Assembly (NCBI GenBank): GCA_029762575.1
Contig: JARVGL010000005.1
Span: 1 to 47,692 of the forward strand
DNA: 47,692 nucleotides
Source: Thermoplasmatota archaeon
GTDB taxonomy: Archaea > Thermoplasmatota > E2 > DHVEG-1
Direction of reading: 5' to 3'
A program made the position numbers and the translations under genes. Numbering within the stretch: position 1 is the stretch's first letter; each line of letters begins with the position of its first letter. Of this stretch, positions 23,008 through 33,349 are shown piece after piece. The notes under the pieces are model-generated. The model saw nothing but the letters and a program-made list of their open reading frames with translations, was not told where the DNA came from and searched no databases.

Positions 23008-23577
23008 CTATAATTTTTCAATATCAAAGTTGCCATAATCAAAAGCCATTTTCCGTTTCTCTTTATGGCCGCACTGACCACATTCTAACATGTTCTCTTT
23101 TAGCTTCAAAGGATGGCGGCATTGTGAACATAATGCTTTTATGACACCGTATTCACGACCTTTTGTCGTAAGCTGTAGACTTGGTTTCACTTGGATGACC
23201 TTAGCTCGAAAGATATCGCCGAGAAGAAAAGCCTCTTCAGGGTTTTTAATATATGATTGTGAGATCTCTGAAACATGTAATGTACCATTGGTATCACCAG
23301 AGATCGGTCGTTTTTGTCCTTGTACGTGAAAAACATTTGCAATGACCATCATCGACCGAACACTGACTGCTTCAGCAAGGACAATATCACCATTCCTTAT
23401 AACAACAGGGATGCTTGTTAAAGGGGTAACCATCGCATGTCTTTGTTTATCATCTACTATGTAGATACCCATACGGGATGATCGAATCACACCATCCTCC
23501 TCATATGTTCCATCTCCAGCAAGGAGTTCTTCAGATGTTGATAACTCATCTCCAGGTAATACGACTTTTTTTTCCAT
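23008..23577 (-). CDS. csl4: exosome complex subunit Csl4
   Basis: VLPGDELSTSEELLAGDGTYEEDG..., S1-like region, C-terminal zinc ribbon CSQCRHPL...CGQCGHKEKRK. Confidence 0.92.
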   Translation of the reverse strand: MEKKVVLPGDELSTSEELLAGDGTYEEDGVIRSSRMGIYIVDDKQRHAMVTPLTSIPVVIRNGDIVLAEAVSVRSMMVIANVFHVQGQKRPISGDTNGTLHVSEISQSYIKNPEEAFLLGDIFRAKVIQVKPSLQLTTKGREYGVIKALCSQCRHPLKLKENMLECGQCGHKEKRKMAFDYGNFDIEKL

Positions 23578-23658
23578 TGCAAACCCCGATCTTTTTATTT
23601 ATTGTAGGGTAAAGGCAATAAGACCATCGTTTTAAATCTTGTGGTAATCCTCTCCACA

Positions 23659-26502
23659 TCAGGTATCCCAAAACCCACGGGTTTTCGCGTAATGGATCTC
23701 TGCTTTATGAATATCCTGTAAGAACTTCATTAACAGTTCATCAGATCGAGCTAACTGAATAAAATCATATCTTTGTAATATCCTAGATGCGGTGTCAGGC
23801 CCCACCCCTCGACCCATCAATGCAAGGATCGCTGGTTTCCCGTATTCGAGAATAAGGCTGGCGTTCTTAGCGAGCCTTCGTATCTGTCTTTTATCTTCTG
23901 CGGTAGGGTTTCGTTTCTTTAGTACTTCTGCTTCATCTTCACGATAACTTGGTAACACGGCTATGCGAATAGCATGACAGCGAGGGCATTTAGGATGGAT
24001 GGGCGCATGAGTAACGGTCACATGCCAGATATGGGTACAGTTCACACAGATCAAAGAGACACGGGTTTCCTCTAACCGTTTCTTTAATGCAGAAAGAATC
24101 GCTCTATCTGCTCGTTCAGGGACCATTAGTCCCCTTGTAGCTTCAACTCCAGCAAGTCCTATTGGAGAGACTCGTTGGATGATTATTTCGATCTCATTAT
24201 TCTTTAATCTCTTTAAGATCTCTTGGGTGTTAGGTACATCCATTCGTTCCCAGATGAGTTTATCAACTGCTTCTTCAAAGATAGGAGAATGTTCAAAGAG
24301 AGTGAAAAGTTTCTTCATTCCAACGTTCTTATAATCAAAATCCTTTCGTAGTGCACCAAATTTTCTTGCAGCATGAACCAACTGCCAGCGGATATAGGTT
24401 GAGTTTCTTAGCATGGACTGTAAAAGATATCGAATTGATTCAGGGTTTGTCGAAAGTAAAATATCTTTAATCCTCTCCGGGGGGATTCTATAGGGTAACT
24501 CAAGATTGATCCGATACGGGTCACTGTTGACCCCCACGCTTTCACCGATCGACTGAGCCAGTAACGCTGAAATGATCCTACCTATCGTCTCATTGACCTT
24601 TGTCCCGCAACAGGAATTAAGGATGATCGTTCTTTCAGCGACCTCTAAGGTGAACGTCTTATCGGTCGGAACCACAAGTCCTTCATCTTGTTGTCCTTTT
24701 ATTTGTTGGCTGAGCTCGGTAAACGTCTCCTGGTCACAAGGATACATGGAAACAGATTCACTTGTAGCTAGTTTCCTTCGTAGCATTCCTACCTCCATTG
24801 CTACAGAGAGGGGGACAGGGATATCCTCACCAGCCCAAGAAGGGATATCTCCGAGTTCCTTTGTTTGACTGATAAGCAGATGGTCCTCCTCACGTTTTAC
24901 AATCACCCAAGGTCTCCCACGAAGGATGAAACGTGCACCTTCAAACCCATTGTTCAATACAAAGCTTTCATCGAGTTTCCCAATTGTTTTTCTGGAAGCG
25001 ATATCAATAGCTTGATAGGTTATTTCATCAGGTATCATAGAGATGTTATCTAAGAAATAAATCCGTGAACTCCGTCGTTTACCAATAATCGATCCTTCAG
25101 TCCAGATACTCCTTTGTTTGCTTAACTGTTCTATCATATGAAGAAAAAGTTCTTTTTTGAGTGTATGGAAGGGATACGCACGTGTAATGATAGTATAAAG
25201 CAGGTCTTGGTGAATGCTTCCTTCTGAGAGAGCTATGGATATGATCTGGTTGGAGAGAACAGCTAATGGGTTCTTGCGAACTGAGAACACTTCAAGCTCA
25301 CCCTGAAGTGCTTTACGTGCGATAACTAAACTTTCTGCAAGATCCTCAGCACTTGTTGCAAGAATGATTCCTTGTGAGACTTCCCCAATACGATGACCTG
25401 AACGACCCAGGCGTTGAACGATCCTTGTGACTTCACGAGGCGAATTATACTGAATGATAAAATCCGTTGCCCCAACATCGATACCTAGTTCCAAGGAAGA
25501 CGTACAGATCAATGCTTTAAGTGTCCCATTTTTGAATTGATCCTCTGATTCAACTCGAGCACTTTTAGATAAGGAACCATGATGGATACCAACCGGGAAA
25601 TCAGGTAGCCAGAGATGAAGGCGGGAAGAAAGAATCTCAGCACCATCACGGGTGTTGATAAAAAGAAGTGTTGATACATGATCGTCGATTACAGTTTTAC
25701 ATCGGCGTAAGGCGGCAAAGGACCGAGGGTCCATGGTGAATTCAGCTGCTTTGCTGTGATCATCTGTGATTATCTGCGGAATTTCCACATAAAGATCCAT
25801 ATGTTTTGTTGCTTTACCTTCAAGAATAGATACTCTCCGAACCATCTTATGTTCATCGATTCCTGCTAGATATCTACAGACTTCCTTAGGGTCACCAATC
25901 GTTGCAGATAATCCAATACGCTGAATACTATGGTCCTGGGTGGCTGTGAGCTCTTCAAGTCGTTCTAATCCAACGGATAACTGTGCTCCACGTTCATCAT
26001 GGGCGAGCTCATGGATCTCATCAATCACAACCCATCGAACAGAGGGTAGAAAGCTCCGAAGTCTTCTCCCGACAAACATAATCTGAAATGTTTCAGGGGT
26101 TGTGATGAGCATATCAGGTGGGTTTTTTGATTGCCGTACTCTTTCTTTTTGAGAGGTGTCTCCGTGACGGACTGCGATGTCTACACCTAGAAAGGATCCC
26201 CATTCTAGTGTCCGCCGGAGCATATCCCTGTTCAACGAGCGTAGTGGAGTGATATAGAGGATTCGGATCCCTGTGTTCTTCTGTTCCTTTGTCTGTTGTT
26301 TTAAAAAGAGAAGTTGATGGAAAACCGGTAGGATTGCTGATTCAGTTTTTCCATGCCCTGTTGGTGCAATCAAGAGAACATTAGTTCCTTTAAGTATCTC
26401 AGGTATTGCTTTTTTCTGGGGTTCCGTAGGTTCAAGGATCTGTTTGTCACTAAGTAATTGTTGTATCTTTGGATGAAGCAGAGAAAAAACCGATGAACCC
26501 AT
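23659..26502 (-). CDS. Lhr-like DExH helicase
   Basis: APTGHGKTESAILP, VIDEIHEL, LSATIGDP, TSSLELGIDVG, QRLGRSGHR, C-terminal CVNC...CPRC zinc-binding segment. Confidence 0.93.
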   Translation of the reverse strand: MGSSVFSLLHPKIQQLLSDKQILEPTEPQKKAIPEILKGTNVLLIAPTGHGKTESAILPVFHQLLFLKQQTKEQKNTGIRILYITPLRSLNRDMLRRTLEWGSFLGVDIAVRHGDTSQKERVRQSKNPPDMLITTPETFQIMFVGRRLRSFLPSVRWVVIDEIHELAHDERGAQLSVGLERLEELTATQDHSIQRIGLSATIGDPKEVCRYLAGIDEHKMVRRVSILEGKATKHMDLYVEIPQIITDDHSKAAEFTMDPRSFAALRRCKTVIDDHVSTLLFINTRDGAEILSSRLHLWLPDFPVGIHHGSLSKSARVESEDQFKNGTLKALICTSSLELGIDVGATDFIIQYNSPREVTRIVQRLGRSGHRIGEVSQGIILATSAEDLAESLVIARKALQGELEVFSVRKNPLAVLSNQIISIALSEGSIHQDLLYTIITRAYPFHTLKKELFLHMIEQLSKQRSIWTEGSIIGKRRSSRIYFLDNISMIPDEITYQAIDIASRKTIGKLDESFVLNNGFEGARFILRGRPWVIVKREEDHLLISQTKELGDIPSWAGEDIPVPLSVAMEVGMLRRKLATSESVSMYPCDQETFTELSQQIKGQQDEGLVVPTDKTFTLEVAERTIILNSCCGTKVNETIGRIISALLAQSIGESVGVNSDPYRINLELPYRIPPERIKDILLSTNPESIRYLLQSMLRNSTYIRWQLVHAARKFGALRKDFDYKNVGMKKLFTLFEHSPIFEEAVDKLIWERMDVPNTQEILKRLKNNEIEIIIQRVSPIGLAGVEATRGLMVPERADRAILSALKKRLEETRVSLICVNCTHIWHVTVTHAPIHPKCPRCHAIRIAVLPSYREDEAEVLKKRNPTAEDKRQIRRLAKNASLILEYGKPAILALMGRGVGPDTASRILQRYDFIQLARSDELLMKFLQDIHKAEIHYAKTRGFWDT

Positions 26503-26557
26503 AGAACTCTACACATAGTAAAAAGGATTATGTTAAAATGTTTTTATATCCATAGAC

Positions 26558-26734
26558 CTATTGGATTGCTTCAAAGAATATAAGACCTATGCCAAACCAA
26601 AAAATTGTAAGGGTATAATAAAGAACGCTCATAAACCCCATAGCCGCTCCGATAAGGATCAACAATAACGGCAATAAGATTAAGAGGAAGATTGAAAGGA
26701 TTTTTCTTGTTTCATCTTGTAAGGTTAGTTCCAT
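26558..26734 (-). CDS. 58-aa predicted membrane protein (two hydrophobic helices)
   Basis: MELTLQDETRKILSIFLLILLPLLLILIGAAMGFMSVLYYTLTIFWFGIGLIFFEAIQ*; fills the gap between lhr-like and phosphoesterase genes, same strand. Confidence 0.65.
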   Translation of the reverse strand: MELTLQDETRKILSIFLLILLPLLLILIGAAMGFMSVLYYTLTIFWFGIGLIFFEAIQ

Positions 26735-26793
26735 TGAGACCCGATTCCTTTTATTATGATTCGATGGTTATTGCGGATACATTATTTAAATTT

Positions 26794-27552
26794 TCACCTT
26801 TCAGGCGCGGTCAGAAATCTTACTTCCCCTAGATTAGTTCCTTCAAGAAGATATATTTCAGAGTGTGAGATGTGCATTAATGAGGCTACGGGCCCTATGA
26901 TTCCATCTTCGTTGACTGCAAGGCCACCACATAATCGGTTGAACGCGGGAAGAATGAGAAACAGTACTGATCTATTTCCTGAAGGATATCTCTGTAGCAG
27001 CATATCCTTGTTTGCAGGACATTTCAACCAGCAGGGTTCATAGGTTTTAAACCCAAGTCGGTCCTTTAACATCACTGTTGGATGTGTATGTCCCATGATT
27101 ATAAATGAAGAATTCATAACATCTTCATGAGGCCATCGGTGGCCATGGATGAACCCAATGTCATCTTTGATGATACCCGCTGAAGTATGTACTTGTACTT
27201 TATCGGGAACTAGCTTTGCAATACCGCCATCATGGTTTCCTGGAATGATATGAACGATACCATACTGCTGAATATCTGTTAAGAATTGATATAATTCTTT
27301 TTTTTCATGAAAGGGTATGGAGGGGATTGTATGTTTCACATCACCAAGGATCATAAAGTCCGATATCTTGTAATTCTCACAGATATCCAAAACCCTCTTC
27401 TTCATATTTTCAGTTTGAGAGGAGACATGAACACCATACTGCTTTAGTTCATTTTCAATGCCGATATGAAGATCTGCTAACACAATCAATCTCTCTCTTG
27501 GTAAATACAATGCAGCAATATCAGGGATCGGTTGAAATCGAACAGACGCCAT
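26794..27552 (-). CDS. metallophosphoesterase, archaeal/Lhr-associated type
   Basis: VLADLHIGIENELKQYG, MILGDVKH, IIPGNHDGG, FIHGHRWP, IIMGHTHPT. Confidence 0.92.
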   Translation of the reverse strand: MASVRFQPIPDIAALYLPRERLIVLADLHIGIENELKQYGVHVSSQTENMKKRVLDICENYKISDFMILGDVKHTIPSIPFHEKKELYQFLTDIQQYGIVHIIPGNHDGGIAKLVPDKVQVHTSAGIIKDDIGFIHGHRWPHEDVMNSSFIIMGHTHPTVMLKDRLGFKTYEPCWLKCPANKDMLLQRYPSGNRSVLFLILPAFNRLCGGLAVNEDGIIGPVASLMHISHSEIYLLEGTNLGEVRFLTAPER

Positions 27553-27558
27553 GAGTAA

Positions 27559-29178
27559 TCACAATACTCCACTGATTGACGGGAGATGAATGAATAAAAG
27601 GATTATGTTAAAGAATATGATTGCGTATAATCCTGCAAAAACCCATATCATACATGAACCAAGTATCCTACCAATGGCCTTTGTATCTTTTTTAAAACCA
27701 AAATACCTAAGGATATGATTTATGATAATACTCGTAGGTATCGCACAAAGGAAAAAACCTAGACCAAAGAGCAGCAATTCAAAACCTAGGAAGACAAAGA
27801 AGAAAAGGTTTAATCCTTGACTAAGCAGTATATCAATCATGCTACTTCCAAATTGATAACTAATCTCCCGGTCAAGAAGAAGTAGCATCAATAAAAGACT
27901 TAACAGATAAAGGAATAAACCATATCTTTTTATCAAGGGATATGTACGTTTTGGATATTTTGAATCTAATATATAATGAAAAAGAAGGTATATGACGATT
28001 GCAAGACCCCAGAGAAAAAGAGGTACTAATGGTAAACCTACTCCATCGTTTGTATGGGGGGCTTGTGGAGAATAGAAATGATCTCCTAGGAACACTAAAC
28101 GAAAATCACCAGAGATTATTCGAACAGATGGATTGGAAGAGGGTATGATCACATCAAATTGATCACTCCGGGCAAATCCGATAGTTGAGAATTGCTGGAT
28201 GCTTTGGTCGATATCAACAGGGTTAGAGGTATTTATAAGGATAAAACCGCCATTGACGATGTTTGAGATGATGGGGAGTATCTCTGTGGTAAGTGAACTA
28301 TTATCATCGACGAAAGGAATAGATGTATTACCCAGTTGTGCTGATAGATCTTGCAATGTTTCTATAATCGTGTTCACCGTTGTTGATTGTATCTGCGAAG
28401 GTTGAATTGAAAGATGTAAGGAAACCGGGGTAGTTGCACCTTGAAGTGGAAAAAGATGAAAAGAAGGATCATCTGATATCAGTAAGGATTCATCTTCGAA
28501 AACATAGAGAATATCTTGTAAGCTGCTCCTCCAAAGAACATTGTTCTGTTGATTCGTGATCACAATAGTTGTATCTATGGAAAAAGGATAGATAAAAGAG
28601 GAATTACCATCATAGTTAAATTGAAGGGATTGATCTGATATCATCCCAAGAATGTTTACTGTTTCCTCGGAATTCAAAGGCATTTGGAACAATGCTGAAA
28701 ACGATAGACCCATATCCTCATCTATAGAGACAGGATGACCATCTGTCCCAAATAATACCAAACCTTTTTGAACAATCACATCAACATTTGAAAAACTTTG
28801 AATGTTAGTAACAAATTCTAAAAGATCAATCTGATTGGAGATATCCTGTAATCGCGTCGTATTGATCAACTGAACCTTTTCTACACCTTGGAATCGTATC
28901 GTCCCATAAAAAGGAAAGATGTGAAGATTTGAAAAGAGTTGAACATCAATATTGACTTCATCAAGAAGATTGATGAATGGGGTGAATTCTTCAAATAATT
29001 CCGTTCGATACCCGTAGAACGTACCATTCATTTCTGTGTCTCCAACAAACACAGCGATGGTATCATCTGTTATCGTTGTCTCAAGGGGAAAAGAGGGTGA
29101 AAACAGAAAAGCTCCAGCGGTAGAAACAAAGAAACAGAGTAGACAGATGCATCCCATAATGAAGACGGTGTGTTTCAT
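27559..29178 (-). CDS. multi-TM membrane protein with large extracytoplasmic domain
   Basis: N-terminal signal/TM (MKHTVFIMGCICLLCFFVSTAGAFLF), about 350-aa soluble region, C-terminal TM cluster; start set inside ORF 27559..29238. Confidence 0.75.
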   Translation of the reverse strand: MKHTVFIMGCICLLCFFVSTAGAFLFSPSFPLETTITDDTIAVFVGDTEMNGTFYGYRTELFEEFTPFINLLDEVNIDVQLFSNLHIFPFYGTIRFQGVEKVQLINTTRLQDISNQIDLLEFVTNIQSFSNVDVIVQKGLVLFGTDGHPVSIDEDMGLSFSALFQMPLNSEETVNILGMISDQSLQFNYDGNSSFIYPFSIDTTIVITNQQNNVLWRSSLQDILYVFEDESLLISDDPSFHLFPLQGATTPVSLHLSIQPSQIQSTTVNTIIETLQDLSAQLGNTSIPFVDDNSSLTTEILPIISNIVNGGFILINTSNPVDIDQSIQQFSTIGFARSDQFDVIIPSSNPSVRIISGDFRLVFLGDHFYSPQAPHTNDGVGLPLVPLFLWGLAIVIYLLFHYILDSKYPKRTYPLIKRYGLFLYLLSLLLMLLLLDREISYQFGSSMIDILLSQGLNLFFFVFLGFELLLFGLGFFLCAIPTSIIINHILRYFGFKKDTKAIGRILGSCMIWVFAGLYAIIFFNIILLFIHLPSISGVL

Positions 29179-29497
29179 TTGAATCTTTGAAGACAAACGA
29201 GTTATAAATATTTTGTCAAGAAGTGTATCGTATCTCATTTTTTGATAGGTTCATTTGTCATATCATAGGATACTATCAACTAGGATAAAAGCGAAAGTCA
29301 TCTAGGCAACAAGTTAAAGAGATATGATGATTGTTTCTTGTTTTCATGACTCTTAGTTAATACGATAGAATCTGATATGGTCCAATCCTATTTCAGTACC
29401 TATTTTAATAGAACTTGATGGTGGGAGGCTTTTTTTATAATCAAAAAAATGGAAAATAATAATTAACCCCATTTGATTCATACTGTGAAGGTGGCCT

Positions 29498-29776
29498 ATG
29501 GTCTCAGATGAGGAGTTACGGCAAATCGCTCGAAAATCCGCTAAGGAAAAGATATCGTTCTATACACATTTTGTTATCTATCTAGCGGTAAATGCGTTAC
29601 TTATAGCGATATGGTATGCGACAGGTGGACTGGGAATGTTCCCATGGTTCATTTTCCCCTTATTTGGTTGGGGTATCGGTATTGCTGCCCATTACATCGA
29701 AGCATTTAGAGGTAGGGCATATGAAGAGCGCTTAACTGAACGAGAATATCAACGACTTAAAGAATCAAAGAAATAA
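29498..29776 (+). CDS. 2TM-domain protein
   Basis: KEKISFYTHFVIYLAVNALLIAIWYATGG...WFIFPLFGWGIGIAAHYIEAF matches the 2TM domain pattern. Confidence 0.75.
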   Translation: MVSDEELRQIARKSAKEKISFYTHFVIYLAVNALLIAIWYATGGLGMFPWFIFPLFGWGIGIAAHYIEAFRGRAYEERLTEREYQRLKESKK

Positions 29777-29915
29777 CCGTTGTTCTCTAGTGCGCTATTT
29801 CTTTAGATTGTCATGTATGCGTTCAAGATCACATGCAGTAGTTTTTTTTGTTTCCAAAGCGTATTATAATCAAAAAGTATTTGGAAAGAATTTTGTTATT
29901 GAAATCGCTGTCAGT

Positions 29916-30596
29916 ATGGATATTACATTAAAAGATAACGGCATCTGGGATAAAGAAAAACTTGCAGATATTTTGATGAACACTGTATTATTACTGACTC
30001 TTTTAGTAGCTATCTGGAAGCAACAATGGGTGTGGGTGATCGGTTGTATCTTTGGTTTATTCATCTTACTGATTCCCTTGATATTACATCGATATAGAAA
30101 TGATCTGTTGCCTTGGCCAGTTGATGTGCTTATTGCTGTGATTTGTCTGTTGAACATGGGTGGGGTTTTGTTAGATGGTTATTATTATATACCATTGTAT
30201 CATGAGATGACCCAGTTGATGGTATCAGTGTTGATAGCATTCCTATCATTTGCTATCGTGTATATCTTAGATAGATACTGGGAGGGTCTAAAGATGAATA
30301 TCTATGCGATGGTCTATGTATCGGTGGTGACGACAATGGCGGCAATGGTGGTATTTGAAGCGGTAAAATATATCGGTGTCTTTGGGACGCGTTCAACTAG
30401 TGTAGAAATGATGCTAGTATCCATGTTTGTTGGCACTATTGGCGGTGTTCTCATGGGTTTTTTTTGTATCTGGTTGGTTAATAAAGGAAAAATGGAGCCA
30501 TGGTTTGAGGTTATGGGTACGGAGATAAACCAGAAGATTATTAAAAAAAAGAGAAAACGATCTAATACGATGGATAAAGGTAAACGTAAGAACTAG
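29916..30596 (+). CDS. multi-pass membrane protein
   Basis: Several hydrophobic helices, basic C-terminus; start set at MDITLKDNGIWDKEKL. Confidence 0.65.
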   Translation: MDITLKDNGIWDKEKLADILMNTVLLLTLLVAIWKQQWVWVIGCIFGLFILLIPLILHRYRNDLLPWPVDVLIAVICLLNMGGVLLDGYYYIPLYHEMTQLMVSVLIAFLSFAIVYILDRYWEGLKMNIYAMVYVSVVTTMAAMVVFEAVKYIGVFGTRSTSVEMMLVSMFVGTIGGVLMGFFCIWLVNKGKMEPWFEVMGTEINQKIIKKKRKRSNTMDKGKRKN

Positions 30597-30628
30597 ATAC
30601 TGTAGCACCTCTTTAATTGAGGACTATG

Positions 30629-32089
30629 TTACAGATGATCCTTGAGCACTGTTGGGATTTTTTCTATTACATCAGTGGCAAGCAAACCATAGGATTTCTC
30701 GGCGAATGCTTTATTCCCTGCTTCACCATTCAGAAAGGCAGCGATGCGAGCTGCAATGATTGGTCGAACCTTTTTTGAGAGAAGTGCGCCAATGATGCCT
30801 GCAAGGACATCTCCTGTTCCACCAACGGTCATCGCTTGATTATGGACCCTATTGAGCCGGGTCATCTCACTATCACTTATAATATCGATGGGGCCTTTTA
30901 GAAAGATGGTTATATCAAGGTTCTTAGCCCATGAACGGATGATACGTTCTCTATGTTCAACATCGTCAGGTAAAATTGTCTTAGTAAATAGTGTAAATTC
31001 ACCGGCATGTGGTGTGATGACAGTAGGGGAATGAATGAGTATCTCATGGTCGTTAGCCATTGCCTTCAATCCATCGGCATCAAGAACCAATGATTTCTTT
31101 TGTCTAACGGTCTCCTTAACAAGACATGGTATGGCCTCCATTGTCTCATCGGCAACTCCTATTCCTGGTCCAATGACAACAGAGTCAACCTTTTCTATAT
31201 ATTTGGTGATATCACGGATATCATCGTTTGTAATCATCGTGTTGTCTTTCAGTGGATGTATGATAAAATTAGGTGAATAGATACTGATCTGTTTTGCCGT
31301 TTCCGCGGGCGTTGCTATATGGACAAGATCTGCTCCTGTTCGTAATGCAGCCATTGCGCAGAGCGCTGGTGCTCCATAATATGGTCCTCCTCCTACGATA
31401 AGGACGCGGCCGTTCTCTCCCTTATGGGAGTTTATTTTTGGTATTGGATAATAGATAGAGAGGTCCCCTGGTCCAATATAGGTGACTGCATCTGGTGGTA
31501 TGCCGATGTCAACGATGGAAATAGTGCCGCAATTCTCTTTTGTCATACCTTCTTTTATATCATGAAATGTGATACAATGATCTGAGTGGATTGAACAATT
31601 GGTCCCCAGTCCTGTGGGAATATCGACTGCAATGAGTGTTTTATCCTTTTCTTTGTTGATACGATCAACGATAGATGCATAGGGTTCTCTGAGCGTACCA
31701 TTTAGACCAATGCCAAGCATTGCATCAAGTATCACCGTAGCTTGTTCAATAAGATATGGTACTTTCTCCTTAGAACTAAGATCATAAAGGGTAACATGTT
31801 GGTTTTGTATCTTTGTATAATTTTTTTTCGCTATCTTTGTTCGGATGTCTTTTTCATATCCGACAAGAAAAACGGTTACAGGGTTGGTTTCTGATAGATA
31901 TCTAGCTGCAACGAAACCATCACCGCCATTGTTACCTGGGCCACAGAGAATCAGAACAGGTTCTTTATTGAAACGTGATACAACATACTCTGCTACTTTT
32001 TTTCCCGCATGTTCCATGAGGGTCTCTGAGGATATACCAAGGTATTCGGCGTTTCTGTCAGCGACATGGACCTCTGAACTCGTGATCAT
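30629..32089 (-). CDS. nnr: bifunctional NAD(P)H-hydrate epimerase / ADP-dependent NAD(P)H-hydrate dehydratase
   Basis: N-terminal GPGNNGGDGFVAARYL and C-terminal GPGIGV, ITPHAGEF, GGTGDVLAGIIGALL. Confidence 0.95.
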   Translation of the reverse strand: MITSSEVHVADRNAEYLGISSETLMEHAGKKVAEYVVSRFNKEPVLILCGPGNNGGDGFVAARYLSETNPVTVFLVGYEKDIRTKIAKKNYTKIQNQHVTLYDLSSKEKVPYLIEQATVILDAMLGIGLNGTLREPYASIVDRINKEKDKTLIAVDIPTGLGTNCSIHSDHCITFHDIKEGMTKENCGTISIVDIGIPPDAVTYIGPGDLSIYYPIPKINSHKGENGRVLIVGGGPYYGAPALCAMAALRTGADLVHIATPAETAKQISIYSPNFIIHPLKDNTMITNDDIRDITKYIEKVDSVVIGPGIGVADETMEAIPCLVKETVRQKKSLVLDADGLKAMANDHEILIHSPTVITPHAGEFTLFTKTILPDDVEHRERIIRSWAKNLDITIFLKGPIDIISDSEMTRLNRVHNQAMTVGGTGDVLAGIIGALLSKKVRPIIAARIAAFLNGEAGNKAFAEKSYGLLATDVIEKIPTVLKDHL

Positions 32090-32171
32090 AGGATCTCACA
32101 CCAAAACCTATAACAATTTTAAACGTATATATGCTTCGAACAGTATCTATGATTGTGGAGGACTGCTTTAA

Positions 32172-32513
32172 ATGCTTCCAAGAGGAATGAATCCAAAACA
32201 GATGAATCAAATGATGAAGAAACTAGGTATCAATGTAAAAGAGATCAGCAATGTTAAAAAGGTCATCATCCAAACCGATACAAAGGAGTATGTGTTCGAT
32301 AATGCTGAAGTAACAATGATGAACGCACAGGGTCAACAGACCTATCAGATAGCTGGCACTCCAAGGGTTGTTGAACGAAAGGAGGAACTATCTCAAGCAG
32401 ATATTGATCTTGTCGTTGAACAGACCGGAAGAAGTGTGGATGAGGCTAAAAAAGCGTTAGAGGCGACAAAGGGCGATATCGCAGAAGCGATACTGAAATT
32501 ATCCGAAGAATGA
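32172..32513 (+). CDS. nac: nascent polypeptide-associated complex protein
   Basis: MLPRGMNPKQMNQMMKKLGI, NAC core, C-terminal UBA (DIDLVVEQTGRSVDEAKKALEATKGDIAEAILKL). Confidence 0.96.
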   Translation: MLPRGMNPKQMNQMMKKLGINVKEISNVKKVIIQTDTKEYVFDNAEVTMMNAQGQQTYQIAGTPRVVERKEELSQADIDLVVEQTGRSVDEAKKALEATKGDIAEAILKLSEE

Positions 32514-32576
32514 TCAATCGAAAAACACCATCTCTTTTATATCATACATACTTCATAATCTATATAGTGATATATT

Positions 32577-32690
32577 ATGGAAAAAAGACGATGTCAGATT
32601 TGCAGGAAGCTTTATGCAAAATGCGACCTTTACACTCATGTAAGATACGGGGCAATATGCAAAAAATGCTACGATAAAATTTTATTATAA
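32577..32690 (+). CDS. 37-aa zinc-ribbon-like microprotein
   Basis: MEKRRCQICRKLYAKCDLYTHVRYGAICKKCYDKILL*; paired CxxC motifs. Confidence 0.55.
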   Translation: MEKRRCQICRKLYAKCDLYTHVRYGAICKKCYDKILL

Positions 32691-32787
32691 TACTAAGAAG
32701 AAGATGATTTGGTAATTATTTGAAATAAAAACATACAATAAAGCATATATTTTTTAAATATGAACAAGATATTGATACTGGTTTACG

Positions 32788-33321
32788 GTGATCATTATGG
32801 CTCGAAAAAGTCTACAGCAGATTAAAAAGGATGAAGAAAAGATCCTTAAAGAGTTGAAAAAGAACGCTCGAGGTAGCATTGAAGATATCGCAAAAAAATA
32901 CAAGTTCTCTAGACAGAAAGTATGGAGGATCATAAAAAGACTTGAGGAAAAAGGAAAGATATGGGGATATTTCACCGTTGTCGATGATGAAAAACTACAG
33001 CAAGAGCGATATTTTGTTCTTATTAGACGGAGCACAGAACCAATTGATGACGCCATACAGAAAATCATTGATCTGACGATGCATGATATCGGAGAAACAC
33101 TTGGTATAGAGGTTGAATGCAGCAGTTATCTACATGGTATATATGATTGGGCGTTCATCGTTACCGCACCGGATATGAAAAGTGTTAAACGGTTCAGCCA
33201 TTTGTTAACAAAGGAGTATAACCTCTGGATTGCTGAGGTACAGGTTTTACAAGATATCTTTACAGTAAAGAAATGTGGTATAGTCAATCCTAATATGAAA
33301 AAATTAAAGGATTTCGCCTAA
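32788..33321 (+). CDS. Lrp/AsnC-like transcriptional regulator
   Basis: N-terminal HTH (ARGSIEDIAKKYKFSRQKVWRIIKRLEEKGKIWGYFTVVD) and C-terminal ligand-binding-like domain. Confidence 0.85.
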   Translation: MIIMARKSLQQIKKDEEKILKELKKNARGSIEDIAKKYKFSRQKVWRIIKRLEEKGKIWGYFTVVDDEKLQQERYFVLIRRSTEPIDDAIQKIIDLTMHDIGETLGIEVECSSYLHGIYDWAFIVTAPDMKSVKRFSHLLTKEYNLWIAEVQVLQDIFTVKKCGIVNPNMKKLKDFA

Positions 33322-33349
33322 GAAATGGTGGATCGATTCAATCATTTTT

